From Cherax quadricarinatus (Eukaryota > Arthropoda > Malacostraca > Decapoda > Parastacidae), in NCBI RefSeq assembly GCF_038502225.1, contig NW_027196931.1:1-64000 (forward strand): a DNA stretch of 64,000 nt, in the 5' to 3' direction. Shown piece by piece: positions 32,457 through 49,428 of this stretch (position 1 is the first letter of the stretch; every line of letters starts with the position of its first letter). Both the position numbers and the translations under genes were made by a program. Under the pieces are notes generated by a model. That model was not told the DNA's origin. It made no database searches and saw nothing but the letters and a program-made list of their open reading frames with translations.

Positions 32457-34850
32457 ATTTGCAAAATGTAAAACAAGACTTTAGAGAAACAAAAGAAAAT
32501 GTAGCTGAGGAACACACAACACAATGAACTTAAATGGGGAAAAAAATGCTTAACTATTCTGCAAAAGTAATTAAAAATTATCAGGTCACACAGTAAGCAA
32601 AGAACTCACACAAGAAAAATATTCAACTTAACAAACAACACTTTGAAAATCAAGAGAACTTGTACTTTACTCAAATCTGATTTGCTCAACTTTTACTTTA
32701 AATTGAATGAATGGCACAGTGAGTTGTCTTTACTTTCAGTGCAACAGGAAAATACACAACAAAATGATAAATCAATCAAAATTTTTTTAAAATGGACTCA
32801 ATAAATCTTGTGCACAATTAAGAAAAACTTAGCAAAAACAATTCACTAAAAAGAGAATAAATTGGCACACAAAGAATAAAATATTATGCACAGAACAGAG
32901 CATAAGAAACTGCACTGAAATAAACTGTAGCAATGTTGCAAAATTACAATTGCTAATCAACAAGTACTGCATAAAATTTTCTCCAAGAAAACTTTAATGG
33001 CAACACAATATTTGCACAAGAATTATTGCAAAATGAGTCAATGTGCAATAAAAAATTATTACACACACAAGAAAAGAAATATATCAAGGAATGAACACTT
33101 TAACTCTTAACTGCAACTTAAACAACACTTAAAAAGCAAAAGAACAATTTACTCTAAAAGAAGAACTTAAAAATTGTACTGAAAGTGAATTTGTTCAATA
33201 AAACATGAAAAAATAATAGGTGCTAAAACACAGAACAAAAAGCTTGAACACTTACAGTGATGCAGAACACAACACATCAACATAAACACAATACTAGAAT
33301 TTTCTTGCAATGAAACTTGATGTGTGAAAAATTTTGTAAAAATGATTTCTTGCTTGCACAAAATAATGGCACTATTGTCTGTGGAAATAAGACAAATTAG
33401 ACACTGGCTAAATGAAAGAATATGAGCACAAGAATGTTCAACACACAGGGAACAAAACGAAAATACACAAATGCTGGGAAGACAAAAAAAAAAAAAAATA
33501 TAACAGACAACACTGAGTTGTGATGCAGAATAAAGCTGATAAATTACTGAAATACTTCACTGGAATACTGAGAACACTAGGTGATTCTGAAGTGTAAACA
33601 CAAGTTCTATACTGCTCATATGTTGCACACACAACAAAGGAAAAACACTAAGGTATTTACTTCAAGTGTATAAAAAGACACACAACACAACAGACATAAG
33701 ATAAAGCACGAAAAATTAACACTGAATTAAGGAGACTAAAAGATTATTGCAAATAAACACTGAGTCTGATCAAGAGTCACTGAATGTCACTAAGAGAAAA
33801 ATCACTGGAAACACAAAAGAAATGTCTCAACACTCGCAAATGTCTCTATGAAAAAAAAATATTAATTTTCGCTGTAACGACTTGGTGAAGAATGAGGTTG
33901 ATGTTGGAAGGTTGGAGGATTGTTTATGTGGTTTTGCTGCTGTCCTCTGCACACGTGATCATAGAATTGTGCTTACATCGACGATGAGCTCACACAGGAG
34001 GCTTTTAACGGTGGCGCCACTGTCGAAGACGCACTCTAGCTCTTGACCCCCTATGTGGTCCTTAAAATATGGTACTAGTATCCGTAATAAGAGTACAATA
34101 ACACAGTGGTAGTGGTTTGGTGAGTGGGCTGAGCAGGGCTGAGGCCGGTGTTGAGTGAGTGGGCTGAAACAGGGCTAAGACCGGCAATGGTGAGACACAC
34201 GTGGTCGTGGGTGGTTGGGTCTATGGGTTGAATGGCGTAAACCCCACTGAGGACAGCCACACTGCCGCGAAGATAATTCTAAGCCGACTGGCTTAAAAAC
34301 AACCCACAAAATACCACAACACCACAAGGATGAAAAAGAGCACTCAGAATTGCTTGGAGCTTGAATCACAAGCAATGAAGACTACTCACATGGCTTGTTG
34401 AATACTGGGGTAAGACACCTGGGTTAGTTGCTAGCTGGCTTATCTTAACCCTTCACACAGAATAGCTTGACAACTTCTCACGATGAGCACAGCAGAGGTG
34501 GAAGCTGGCTTGGCAGGCAAAAGAACTGGATGAAGTAGACTAGGCTGGACTGGACTCCCCCACCACAGACTGGAAACTGGCTTATTTTGCAAACTCGGGT
34601 CAACCCCTCGGGAGTGATCCAAATAAGCAGATAAACACTAATACAAAGAGACTGACCAGTGGATGGTGTAGAAGCTGGTAGGAGCTTGGGCGAGTAGCTG
34701 ACTTGAGGTAGCTTGCTGGGGTTAACCTTCTCGGTAGGCCTAGTCACAAGATGGCCGGCTCGGCCGAAATTTATCTCCAGAAATCGCTGTAATCGTCAGA
34801 ATTACAGGCCCTCCTTTGCCACCATTTATCGTACGGGTTCTTAATGGAGA
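32457..34850 (-). other. Gypsy copy 2 leader
   Basis: Long non-coding leader between the 5' LTR and gag, alignable by eye with the leader of copy 1. Directly after the LTR lies AAATGGTGGCAAAGGAGG (minus), the counterpart of copy 1's AAATGGTGCCAGCAGTG and the likely primer-binding region. It is AT-rich with many oligo-T runs. Short ORFs inside are not conserved between copies. Confidence 0.65.
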
Positions 34851-35118
34851 TATCGAGGGTTGAAGGTAGACACACTTGTTGGATGGTAACATATATATTG
34901 TCAGACTGTGATGATGAACGTGGAGCCCAGCCTCTGCCTGTCTACACCTGTCGAGGCCTACACGCCGTCTGAGACCGGGGCAGAGGTACGAACGTGCACA
35001 TGCACATCCCGTGACGTCACACAACAGTCACAGGCCTAAAAGGGATCTCCTATCTAAAGCACATGGATGATACTATATGCTATGCTATATAACACAGGGA
35101 TCAGCAACTATGCTGACA
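34851..35118 (-). repeat. 5' LTR of Gypsy copy 2
   Basis: Minus-strand LTR starting TGTCAGCATAGTTGC at 35118. It contains GTGACGTCACGGGATG and a TATATAGC stretch. It differs from the 3' LTR by a few substitutions and a small indel near 34960 (GCCGTCTGAGACC). Confidence 0.8.
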
Positions 35119-35282
35119 GCATCACCTGTTTTATCTCATCCTCTGCATACATCGACAGACGAGAGATTTTTAGTGTTTAGAATTCGCAGAACAGGCGAAA
35201 TATTCATAAACATTAATCTCTGGTTGAAGGAGACTCGAACCTACGAACAACATACGCAGTGCTCTAACCACCGTACCACCCA
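35119..35282 (-). mobile_element. tRNA-derived SINE, head part (split by Gypsy copy 2)
   Basis: Read on the minus strand it has an A-box-like GGTACGGTGGTTAGAGCAC and a B box GGTTCGAGTCT (35231-35241), spaced as in tRNA genes, followed by the SINE body (CCTTCAACCAGAG). The body matches 42180-42310 and is cut at 35118 by the Gypsy LTR. It directly follows the LINE fragment at 35283. Confidence 0.7.
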
Positions 35283-36260
35283 ACATCCTCCTGGCTGCTG
35301 TGATCTTTGTCTTATTATGTTCTTTGAAAGAAAGGTCAGCTGAAATAATTATTCCTAAGTCTTTCACGTGTTCCTGTCGTTCTATTTAGTGACCGTCTTG
35401 AGTTTTGTATACAATGTTCCTTTTGAGTTCTTCATTCTTTCCATACCTAAGCAGCTGGCACTTATTACCAATGAACATCTTGTTCTCCACTGCCCATTGG
35501 GAAGCATTGTTCATATCTTCCTGTAAATTTTCAGTGTCTTCTACCATAGTGACTTTCATGCTTGTTTGTCATCTGCAAATAATGAACCAAAACTGTGACG
35601 GGTGTTTTTATCTATGCTATCAGGATGAAAAACGGCATAGGTGCCAGGACAATGTCTTGGGTAACTGATCTTTTTACCTCGCTGATGCCTGATTTTGCTT
35701 TGTTTGCTACTAGGTTTGTGTTGTGTGTGTTAGGAACCCGAAAATCCATTTGCCTACGTTCCCCTTAATGCTGATGACCCTCATTTTGTGCGCTATCACT
35801 GCATGATCGTATTTGTCAAACGCCTTTGAAAAATCTGTGTATATCACGTCTGCGTTTTGGTCATCTTCCAACGCCTCCGTAATTCTGTCATAATGGTCCA
35901 GCAGCTGTGACAGGTATGATCGTCCTACTCGAGAACCTTGCTGATTTTGGTTGTACTGTTCCATGAAATTTGTAATCTGATGTCTCATCACTCTTTCGAA
36001 GATTTTTATGTGGGAAGTTAAGAGCACTGATCTGCAATTTTTAGCTAGTGCTCTACTACCTCCCTTATGCAAAGGAGCTTTGTCTGCATTCTTTAAGGTC
36101 TCCAGTATTTCACCTCGATCTTGGCTCTTTCTGCAAAGAATACTGAAGACTCATGGTAGTGGCACTCTGCATTTTTTTATAAAAAGGGCATTTCATGAAT
36201 CTGCCCCAGGTGCTGAGTGAGTGGGCATGTTACCCATTTCTTTTTCGAAATCTATGGGAC
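35283..36260 (-). mobile_element. Jockey/CR1-group LINE fragment
   Basis: A minus-strand piece of the LINE family at 57497-61806. The RT part (36230-35710) has APGADS, GGSRALAKN, QLLDHYDRITEALEDDQNAD and DVIYTDFSKAFDKYDHAVIA. After broken sequence comes KDLGIIISADLSFKEHNKTK (35367 onward), where the SINE head begins. The RT palm segment is garbled and several stops occur. Confidence 0.75.
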
Positions 36261-37370
36261 TAGTACTAATGTCAGTGTGGTATGCAAAGAGTATGTTACA
36301 ATTTATTCAACCCATGTCACACACCTTTATAGGCTGTCTTCCAATCAGTGAACCGGGTGCTAAGGGTTTAACGATCAATAGGGTACTCATCGTTAAATCA
36401 GTACCTTGGTTCACTGGCCAATCACAGGCAAGCTCACCAAAACTGAAGCAATGTGGTTCACTTGTGGTAAGCATTAGCAGACTTGTCTAGCTGCTGGTTG
36501 AGCACAGTGCACATTCTCTGGCTTCTTTGCCATCTGTCACCGTAATGTTCACTTACTATTCTATCTGTACATATTGTACATACTTGTATACATCATCTGG
36601 TGAAGGCAAATATACATTATAGTCTACTGTTGAATTTAGTTTGCTCCACATTCCCATTACGACCAGGTCTCACAGGCCACTCTTTACCAGTGTCCCTAAC
36701 AGTCAATTGATCAGCACGGCCATCTCCTGGAGTGAGAAATGCTTCTGCATTCTCTACCTTGTTGTCATTTAGTGTATTGCTGACACCGACTCGTACTATT
36801 CTTTTAGGATTCCACTCAATTCCTGTTCATCGTCAGTATCTGAGTTTCCTCTCAATAATGGTCCAATTCTGCAGGTAGTTCATAGCTTGGATTTTGCATA
36901 GGAATATTTTGAGTTTCTTGTAATATCCTTTTGTTCTCTTCGTATTTCTTCTATTTGGCATGACATTTTAATTTTTTTTCAAATTCAATTATCTCTCGGC
37001 TAAGACTATCTTTCCTCCTCAGTCTGATCTGACCAAATAAATGGAGTCTTTTTACTGAATATAAGTAACTTGTGACTCAGTCCAAGAGAGAATTTCTTGT
37101 TCTTCATGGTGAAATCAGATTATATTCACTATTACCCATTCTAATACTTTACCTTTTTTGTAGAGAAATATCTCATTGTTTATCATTCTCATCACCAACA
37201 CGCTGTCCACTGTTGTGACTTTTAGAAGACCAGCAACAAGTGTTGGACTCAGTATACCCATAATAATACACAGTGTAAGACAACAATGCACACTAAGTAC
37301 TACAATATATAGAACAGCACTACAAAACATAGTACAGTACGATACCTCTTACAATTTTCTGTTAAAGCTT
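36261..37370. other. Unclassified region
   Basis: No gene or repeat family recognised. Moderately AT-rich, with no long open frame on either strand that looks coding. Confidence 0.3.
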
Positions 37371-38300
37371 TTAACAAGCTACTGGAGTTTTATGACAGCA
37401 TGACAGCAATAAGAAAAGAAAGAGAGGGGTGGGTAGATTACATTTTCTTGGACTATTTGAAAGCATTTGACACAGTTCCACACAAGAGATTAGTGCATAA
37501 GCTGGATGACCAGGCATGAATAACAGGAAAGGAACTACAATGGATTAGGGAATGCCTCTCGGGAAGACAACAGCAAGTCATGGTACGTGGCGAGGTAGCA
37601 GAGTGGGCACGTGTGACGAGCGGGATTCCACACGGGTCAGTCCTAGGACCGGTACTGTTTCTGGTATTTGTGAACGACATGAAGGAAGGAATAGACACAG
37701 AAGTGTCCCTGTTTGCAGATGATGTGAAATTGATGAGAAGAATCCAATCGGATGAGGACCAGGCAGAACTACAAAGGAATCTGGACAGGCTGCAGGCCTG
37801 GTCCAGAAACTGACTCCTCGAGTTCAACCCCACCAGTGCAAAGTCATGAAGATTGGGGAAGGGCAAAGAAGACCGAAAATGAAGAACAGTCTAGGGGGCC
37901 AGAAACTACAAACCAAATATTAGCTTTCCGGCATCTCTGCATGGAATCGTTCAAGACTCTGTACACCATGTGCCTTAGGCCCATATTGAAGTATACAGCA
38001 AAAGTATAGAATTCGCACCTGGTCAAGCACATCAAGAAATTAGAGATAATGCAAAGGTTTGCAACAAGATTAGTCCTGGAGTTAAGGGGTATGTCCTACG
38101 AGGAGAGGCTAAGAGAAATCGACCTGACAGCACTGGAAGACAGGAGGGATAGGGGGGACATGACAAAGACATAAAAACTGAGAGTAATTGAAGAGGTGGA
38201 TAGGGACAAGATATTTCAAAATGGGACACAGCAACAAGGTCACAACTGCCAGTTGAAAACTCAGATGAGTCACAAGGAAGTACTTCTTCAGTCTGTATAT
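37371..38300 (+). mobile_element. CR1/jockey-group LINE fragment
   Basis: A plus-strand decayed LINE. It gives DYIFLDYLKAFDTVPHKRLV (37438), then SGIPHGSVLGPVLFLVFVND and the palm motif FADD (37710-37725), RLQAWSRN, and in shifted frames a C-terminal segment (CNKISPGVKGYVLRGEAK). Stops after QA and after WSRN break the frame. It belongs to a different family from 57497-61806. It ends just before a (TA)n tract. Confidence 0.7.
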
Positions 38301-42688
<4,388 letters not shown>

Positions 42689-45600
42689 TTATTTATTATT
42701 TATTATCACACCGGCCGATTCCCACCAAGGCAGGGTGGCCCGAAAAAGAAAAACTTTCACCATCATTCACTCCATCACTGTCTTGCTAGAAGGGTGCTTT
42801 ACACTACAGTTTTTAAACTGCAACATTAACACCCCTCCTTCAGAGTGCAGGCACTGTACTTCCCATCTCCAGGACTCAAGTCCGGCCTGCCGGTTTCCCT
42901 GAATCCCTTCATAAATGTTACTTTGCTCACACTCCAACAGCACGTCAAGTATTAAAAACCATTTGTCTCCATTCACTCCTATCAAACACGCTCACGCATG
43001 CCTGCTGGAAGTCCAAGCCCCTCGCACACAAAACCTCCTTTACCCCCTCCCTCCAACCCTTCCTAGGCCGACCCCTACCCCGCCTTCCTTCCACTACAGA
43101 CTGATACACTCTTGAAGTCATTCTGTTTCGCTCCATTCTCTCTACATGTCCGAACCACCTCAACAACCCTTCCTCAGCCCTCTGGACAACAGTTTTGGTA
43201 ATCCCGCACCTCCTCCTAACTTCCAAACTACGAATTCTCTGCATTATATTCACACCACACATTGCCCTCAGACATGACATCTCCACTGCCTCCAGCCTTC
43301 TCCTCGCTGCAACATTCATCACCCACGCTTCACACCCATATAAGAGCGTTGGTAAAACTATACTCTCATACATTCCCCTCTTTGCCTCCAAGGACAAAGT
43401 TCTTTGTCTCCACAGACTCCTAAGTGCACCACTTACTCTTTTTCCCTCATCAATTCTATGATTCACCTCATCTTTCATAGACCCATCCGCTGACACGTCC
43501 ACTCCCAAATATCTGAATACGTTCACCTCCTCCATACTCTCTCCCTCCAATCTGATATTCAATCTTTCATCACCTAATCTTTTTGTTATCCTCATAACCT
43601 TACTCTTTCCTGTATTCACCTTTAATTTTCTTCTTTTGCACACCCTACCAAATTCATCCACCAATCTCTGCAACTTCTCTTCAGAATCTCCCAAGAGCAC
43701 AGTGTCATCAGCAAAGAGCAGCTGTGACAACTCCCACTTTGTGTGTGATTCTTTATCTTTTAACTCCACGCCTCTTGCCAAGACCCTTGCATTTACTTCT
43801 CTTACAACCCCATCTATAAATATATTAAACAACCACGGTGACATCACACATCCTTGTCTAAGGCCTACTTTTACTGGGAAAAAATTTCCCTCTTTCCTAC
43901 ATACTCTAACTTGAGCCTCACTATCCTCGTAAAAACTCTTCACTGCTTTCAGTAACCTACCTCCTACACCATACACTTGCAACATCTGCCACATTGCCCC
44001 CGTATCCACCCTGTCATACGCCTTTTCCAAATCCATAAATGCCACAAAGACCTCTTTAGCCTTATCTAAATACTGTTCACTTATATGTTTCACTGTAAAC
44101 ACCTGGTCCACACACCCCCTACCTTTCCTAAAGCCTCCTTGTTCATCTGCTATCCTATTCTCCGTCTTACTCTTAATTCTTTCAATTATAACTCTACCAT
44201 ACACTTTACCAGGTACACTCAACAGACTTATCCCCCTATAATTTTTGCACTCTCTTTTATCCCCTTTGCCTTTATAAAAAGGAACTATGCATGCTCTCTG
44301 CCAATCCCTAGGTACCTTACCCTCTTCCATACATTTATTAAATAATTGCACCAACCACTCCAAAACTATATCCCCACCTGCTTTTAACATTTCTATCTTT
44401 ATCCCATCAATCCCGGCTGCCTTACCCCCTTTCATTTTACCTACTGCCTCACGAACTTCCCCCACACTCACAACTGGCTCTTCCTCACTCCTACAAGATG
44501 TTATTCCTCCTTGCCCTATACACGAAATCACAGCTTCCCTATCTTCATCAACATTTAACAATTCCTCAAAATATTCCTTCCATCTTCCCAATACCTCTAA
44601 CTCTCCATTTAATAACTCTCCTCTCCTATTTTTAACTGACAAATCCATTTGTTCTCTAGGCTTTCTTAACTTGTTAATCTCACTCCAAAACTTTTTCTTA
44701 TTTTCAACAAAATTTGTTGATAACATCTCACCCACTCTCTCATTTGCTCTCTTTTTACATTGCTTCACCACTCTCTTAACTTCTCTCTTTTTCTCCATAT
44801 ACTCTTCCCTCCTTGCATCACTTCTACTTTGTAAAAACTTCTCATATGCTAACTTTTTCTCCCTTACTACTCTCTTTACATCATCATTCCACCAATCGCT
44901 CCTCTTCCCTCCTGCACCCACTTTCCTGTAACCACAAACTTCTGCTGAACACTCTAACACTACATTTTTAAACCTACCCCATACCTCTTCGACCCCATTG
45001 CCTATGCTCTCATTAGCCCATCTATCCTCCAATAGCTGTTTATATCTTACCCTAACTGCCTCCTCTTTTAGTTTATAAACCTTCACCTCTCTCTTCCCTG
45101 ATGCTTCTATTCTCCTTGTATCCCATCTACCTTTTACTCTCAGTGTAGCTACAACTAGAAAGTGATCTGATATATCTGTGGCCCCTCTATAAACATGTAC
45201 ATCCTGAAGTCTACTCAACAGTCTTTTATCTACCAATACATAATCCAACAAACTACTGTCATTTCGCCCTACATCATATCGTGTATACTTATTTATCCTC
45301 TTTTTCTTAAAATATGTATTACCTATAACTAAACCCCTTTCTATACAAAGTTCAATCAAAGGGCTCCCATTATCATTTACACCTGGCACCCCAAACTTAC
45401 CTACCACACCCTCTCTAAAAGTTTCTCCTACTTTAGCATTCAAGTCCCCTACCACAATTACTCTCTCACTTGGTTCAAAGGCTCCTATACATTCACTTAA
45501 CATCTCCCAAAATCTCTCTCTCTCCTCTGCATTCCTCTCTTCTCCAGGTGCATACACGCTTATTATGACCCACTTCTCGCATCCAACCTTTACTTTAATC

Positions 45601-45808
45601 CACATAATTCTTGAATTTACACATTCATATTCTCTTTTCTCCTTCCATAACTGATCATTTAACATTACTGCTACCCCTTCCTTTGCTCTAACTCTCTCAG
45701 ATACTCCAGATTTAATCCCATTTATTTCCCCCCACTGAAACTCTCCTACCCCCTTCAGCTTTGTTTCGATTAGGGCCAGGACATCCAACTTCTTTTCATT
45801 CATAACAT
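42689..45808 (-). mobile_element. RTE-type LINE, copy C (5'-truncated)
   Basis: A minus-strand copy of the young RTE family. The match to copy A stops at 45808, inside GTTATGAATGAAAAG, so the 5' UTR and first endonuclease motif are missing. The 3' UTR ends near 42695. Beyond the 5' break lies (TATG/TA)n and poly(T), the tail of an older RTE in the same orientation. Confidence 0.85.
42945..45808 (-). CDS. RTE ORF2, copy C, open but lacking its start
   Basis: About 950 codons open without stops. The conserved part starts at VMNEKKLDVLAL. The codons upstream come from the flanking microsatellite (an MYIYVYIYI run) and are not element sequence. All RT motifs are present (AFMDLEKAYD, GLRQGCVMSP, FADD). 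Substitutions seen against copy A include S to I in the SETK motif (ALIETK), L to F in IVPFYKGK and R to T in VDTGAMWQ. Loss of the first endonuclease motif makes it a dead-on-arrival copy. Confidence 0.8.
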
Positions 45809-45887
45809 ATATATATACATATATATACATATATATATACATATATATACATATATATATATATACATATATATACATACATATATA

Positions 45888-45924
<37 letters not shown>
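45809..45924. repeat. (TATG/TA)n and poly(T) tail
   Basis: About 85 bp of TA with regularly spaced C (TATACATA), then a 34-bp T run. On the minus strand this is the poly(A) and microsatellite tail of the older RTE at 45925-46236. Confidence 0.9.
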
Positions 45925-46236
45925 CAACAAGTCGGCCGTCTCCCACCGAGGCAGGGTGACCCAAAAAAGAAAGAAAATCCCCAAAAAGAAAATACTTTCA
46001 TCATCATTCAACACTTTCACCACACTCACACATTATCACTGTTTTTGCAGAGGTGCTCAGAATACAACAGTCTAGAAGCATACACATATAAAGATACACA
46101 ACATATCCCTCCAAACTGCCAATATCCCAAACCCCTCCTTTAAAGTGCAGGCATTGTACTTCCCATTTCCAGGACTCAAGTCCGACTATATGAAAATAAC
46201 CGGTTTCCCTGAATCCCTTCACTAAATATTACCCTG
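45925..46236 (-). mobile_element. RTE-type LINE, older family, 3' UTR only
   Basis: About 310 bp matching the 3' UTR of the older RTE family (compare 1272-1607 and 25640-25980). It has no coding part. It ends near TTACCCTGAGAG, where a jockey-group LINE begins. Confidence 0.8.
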
Positions 46237-46765
46237 AGAGGATGGATAATGAGAACCTTCAAAACTAGGGAGGCCAAGCCCATGATGACACTCTTGAGGT
46301 CACTTGTTCTATCTAGGCTGGAATATTGCTGCACACTAACAGCACCTTTCAAGGCAGGTGAAATTTCTGACCTAGAAAATGTACAGAGAACCTTCACGGC
46401 GCGCATAACGGAGATAAAACACCTCAATTACTGGGAGCGCTTGAGGTTCCTAAACCTGTATTCCCTGGAACGCAGGCGGGAGAGATACATGATTATATAC
46501 ACCTGGAAAATCCTAGAGGGACTAGTACCGAACTTGCACAAGAAAATCACTCACTACGAAAGCAAAAGACTTGGCAGACGATGCAACATACCCCCAATGA
46601 AAAGCAGGGGTGTCACTAGCACGTTAAAAGACCATACAATAAGTGTCAGGGGCCCGAGACTGTTCAACTGCCTCCCAGCATACATAAGGGGGATTACCAA
46701 CAGACCCCTGGCAGTCTTCAAGCTGGCACTGGACAAGCACCTAAAGTCGGTTCCTGTTGCAACCT
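46237..46765 (+). mobile_element. Jockey/CR1-group LINE, C-terminal fragment
   Basis: An open plus-strand stretch of about 175 codons: the end of LINE ORF2 after the RT domain (GWIMRTFKTREAKPMMTLLR, LSRLEYCCTLTAPFKAG, LNYWERLRFLNLYSLERRR, GPRLFNCLPAYIRGITNRPL). It is the same family as 57497-61806 but without stops. It is truncated at both ends: it stops at about KSVPV, before the usual GCGS end, where the Gmr1-like gag leader begins. Confidence 0.75.
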
Positions 46766-46815
46766 ATTAGGATTATAGTTTCCCATAATCACTCTCTCGT
46801 AGTACAATTATTTTC

Positions 46816-48288
46816 GTGATGTATGCCAAAGTGAAACAGTTAATTGATACTCTGACTTTGTCTGAGTTGAGTACATTAAAACTTCAGACGTGTTGGCAAG
46901 TAGCCAAATATCTCGGTGTGACGTATAACAGGAATTACACCGCAGAAACTGTCAGAGCGTTAATTAAAGATATATTGTTTCCTGCTCATACAGAGATGTC
47001 TGATTATGATTCAGATTCAGAGAGCCTAGTGTCTGAGCCTAGTGTAGATCAGTTCTCGCTCGCTCCTTCCTTCACTGACACTATAGTACAGAGTATAGCT
47101 GTTAGTATGACACAGCCTAATACTAGTACAGTGTATGATACACCTGTATCTACTTATCCTAGACCAGATCTAGACTCTCTAGAGACGGCTGGACCAAGTG
47201 TCCGACCTAAGGACCGTCCAGACCATGTTAATTTCCCTACTTCTCCATTACCCACTGGTCCTATCTCTCAGGAACAGTTTGAGAGGTTTGAACGCCTCCT
47301 TATGTTGCAGACTGCACAAATAGAGGCACAGATGAAATTGAATGAAGAAGATTTCCAAAGAGAAAATGCTCGTCTGTTAAGACAACAGACTGATAGATCA
47401 CAGGACACATTTAATGTGCAGAAAGCTGCATCTATGGTTCCTAAGTTTTTTGAAAGTGACTTAGACACATATTTTGATGTGTTTGAGAACCAGGCACGTG
47501 CTATGAACTGGCCACGTAAACACTGGGCAACATTGTTGCATACTGCTTTGACGGGAAGAGCTCAAACCTGTACTGCAGCTTTGCCATTTACCAAGTACAT
47601 TAGTTATGACGCTGTCAAATAAACTATTCTAGAGACATATAACTTGTTACCTGTAAGTTATCAAAGAGCATTTCGTACGTTACAACGACGACAAGATCAA
47701 ACTTGTGTAGAGTTTGCTCGTGAGAAAAAGGTTGCATTTGAGAGGTGGTGTAGGTCTGCCAAGTGTAACAACTATGACAGCCTTGTTCAGTTGTTACTAC
47801 ATGAAGAGTTTAACAACTGTATGCCTGCTGACATACAAGAATATCTGATCAATCATACTACCTCAGATATTTTGGAAACTGCAGCATTAGCAGACAATTA
47901 CGAGATGTCTCACAAACTTGTACGTACTAAAACACACAGAAACAAGGTAACTAAAGATTGTCCTAGAAGTTGGCAACCTAAATCAGCTGCTCATTGCCGG
48001 CCTGATGTACCTGCTACTGTAACTTCTCGTACCTTTACCAGGAAAACTCACAATCCTGAATCTGTCTCTGTGGCTAGACAGAAATCTGATATCGAGAAGA
48101 AGAAAGTTAAATGTACCTATTGTAACAGAAAAGGACATACTAGAGAGTATTGCTATAAGTTAGAAAGAGATACGAGAAACAGTCGTGCGGCTGGCGCCCC
48201 CACTCAAGTCGTATCCTCTTCCGAGCACCAAAATCCTAGCAATTCCTCTTATCCTACTGTTTTAGATAATGTTACTCAGGATAGATGA
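46816..48288 (+). pseudogene. Gmr1-like Gypsy Gag (one in-frame stop)
   Basis: Gag of a Gmr1-type Ty3/Gypsy element. After an N-terminal and acidic/serine-rich part comes a capsid region related to the SCAN fold (KFFESDLDTYFDVFENQARA, RAFRTLQRRQDQTCVEFARE, PADIQEYLINH). A CCHC zinc knuckle (CTYCNRKGHTREYC, about 48112-48153) follows. A TAA at 47620-47622, after ISYDAVK, splits it into 268- and 214-codon parts. Apart from that stop the frame is continuous to 48288. SCAN domains of vertebrate proteins are thought to derive from such gag genes. The 5' LTR is not visible; LINE sequence precedes. Confidence 0.75.
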
Positions 48289-48319
48289 CTAGCGTCAGAA
48301 AGTGTATCTGACGAAAAGA

Positions 48320-48570
48320 TTCGTTCAGCAATGAGTCCTTACTTTTCAAGAGGTAGAATAGGATTTGACGAGTCACATCTAACTGAGATAATTACTTTCA
48401 GAGACACTGGCAGTTATCTCACATTATTAAGAGAAGATGTACTGCCCATAACTGACGATACCTATTGCAAGATAGATGTATTGTTAGAAGCCTATGGAGG
48501 GGCTGTTATAAAAGTGCCTCTGCACAAAGTTTATATTGAAACAAGCTATTATACTGGTTATATTTCAGTG
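48320..48570 (+). pseudogene. Gmr1-like Gypsy protease, first part
   Basis: A plus-strand frame with the retropepsin motif DTGSYLTLL (48403 onward) and HKVYIETSYYTGYI. It is cut at 48570 by insertion of RTE copy D. The protein resumes after 49428 with FPIRSVDLLIGNDIL, the C-terminal strand and LLIGND motif of the protease. Confidence 0.75.
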
Positions 48571-49420
48571 TGGAGGAGGTGAACGTATTCAGATATTTGG
48601 GAGTGGACGTGTCAGCGGATGGGTCTATGAAAGATGAGGTGAATCATAGAATTGATGAGGGAAAAAGAGTGAGTGGTGCACTTAGGAGTCTGTGGAGACA
48701 AAGAACTTTGTCCTTGGAGGCAAAGAGGGGAATGTATGAGAGTATAGTTTTACCAACGCTCTTATATGGGTGTGAAGCGTGGGTGATGAATGTTGCAGCG
48801 AGGAGAAGGCTGGAGGCAGTGGAGATGTCATGTCTGAGGGCAATGTGTGGTGTGAATATAATGCAGAGAATTCGTAGTTTGGAAGTTAGGAGGAGGTGCG
48901 GGATTACCAAAACTATTGTCCAGAGGGCTGAGGAAGGGTTGTTGAGGTGGTTCGGACATGTAGAGAGAATGGAGCGAAACAGAATGACTTCAAGAGTGTA
49001 TCAGTCTGTAGTGGAAGGAAGGCGGGGTAGGGGTCGGCCTAGGAAGGGTTGGAGGGAGGGGGTAAAGGAGGTTTTGTGTGCGAGGGGCTTGGACTTCCAG
49101 CAGGCATGCTTGAGCGTGTTTGATAGGAGTGAATGGAGACAAATGGTTTTTAATACTTGACGTGCTGTTGGAGTGTGAGCAAAGTAACATTTATGAAGGG
49201 ATTCAGGGAAACCGGCAGGCCGGACTTGAGTCCTGGAGATGGGAAGTACAGTGCCTGCACTCTGAAGGAGGGGTGTTAATGTTGCAGTTTAAAAACTGTA
49301 GTGTAAAGCACCCTTCTGGCAAGACAGTGATGGAGTGAATGATGGTGAAAGTTTTTCTTTTTCGGGCCACCCTGCCTTGGTGGGAATCGGCCGGTGTGAT
49401 AATAAAAAAAAAAAAAAAAA
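48571..49420 (+). mobile_element. RTE-type LINE, copy D (5'-truncated) with 8-bp target duplication
   Basis: An 850-bp 3' end of the young RTE family, from GGAGGAGGTGAACG to a 17-A tail. TTTCAGTG stands on both sides (48563-48570 and 49421-49428), so the borders are exact. It keeps 196 open codons ending at 49160, nearly identical to copy A (seen: V to I in KTIVQ, V to L in LSVFDR). Unlike A to C it has a plain poly(A) tail and no (TA)n. Confidence 0.9.
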
Positions 49421-49428
49421 TTTCAGTG

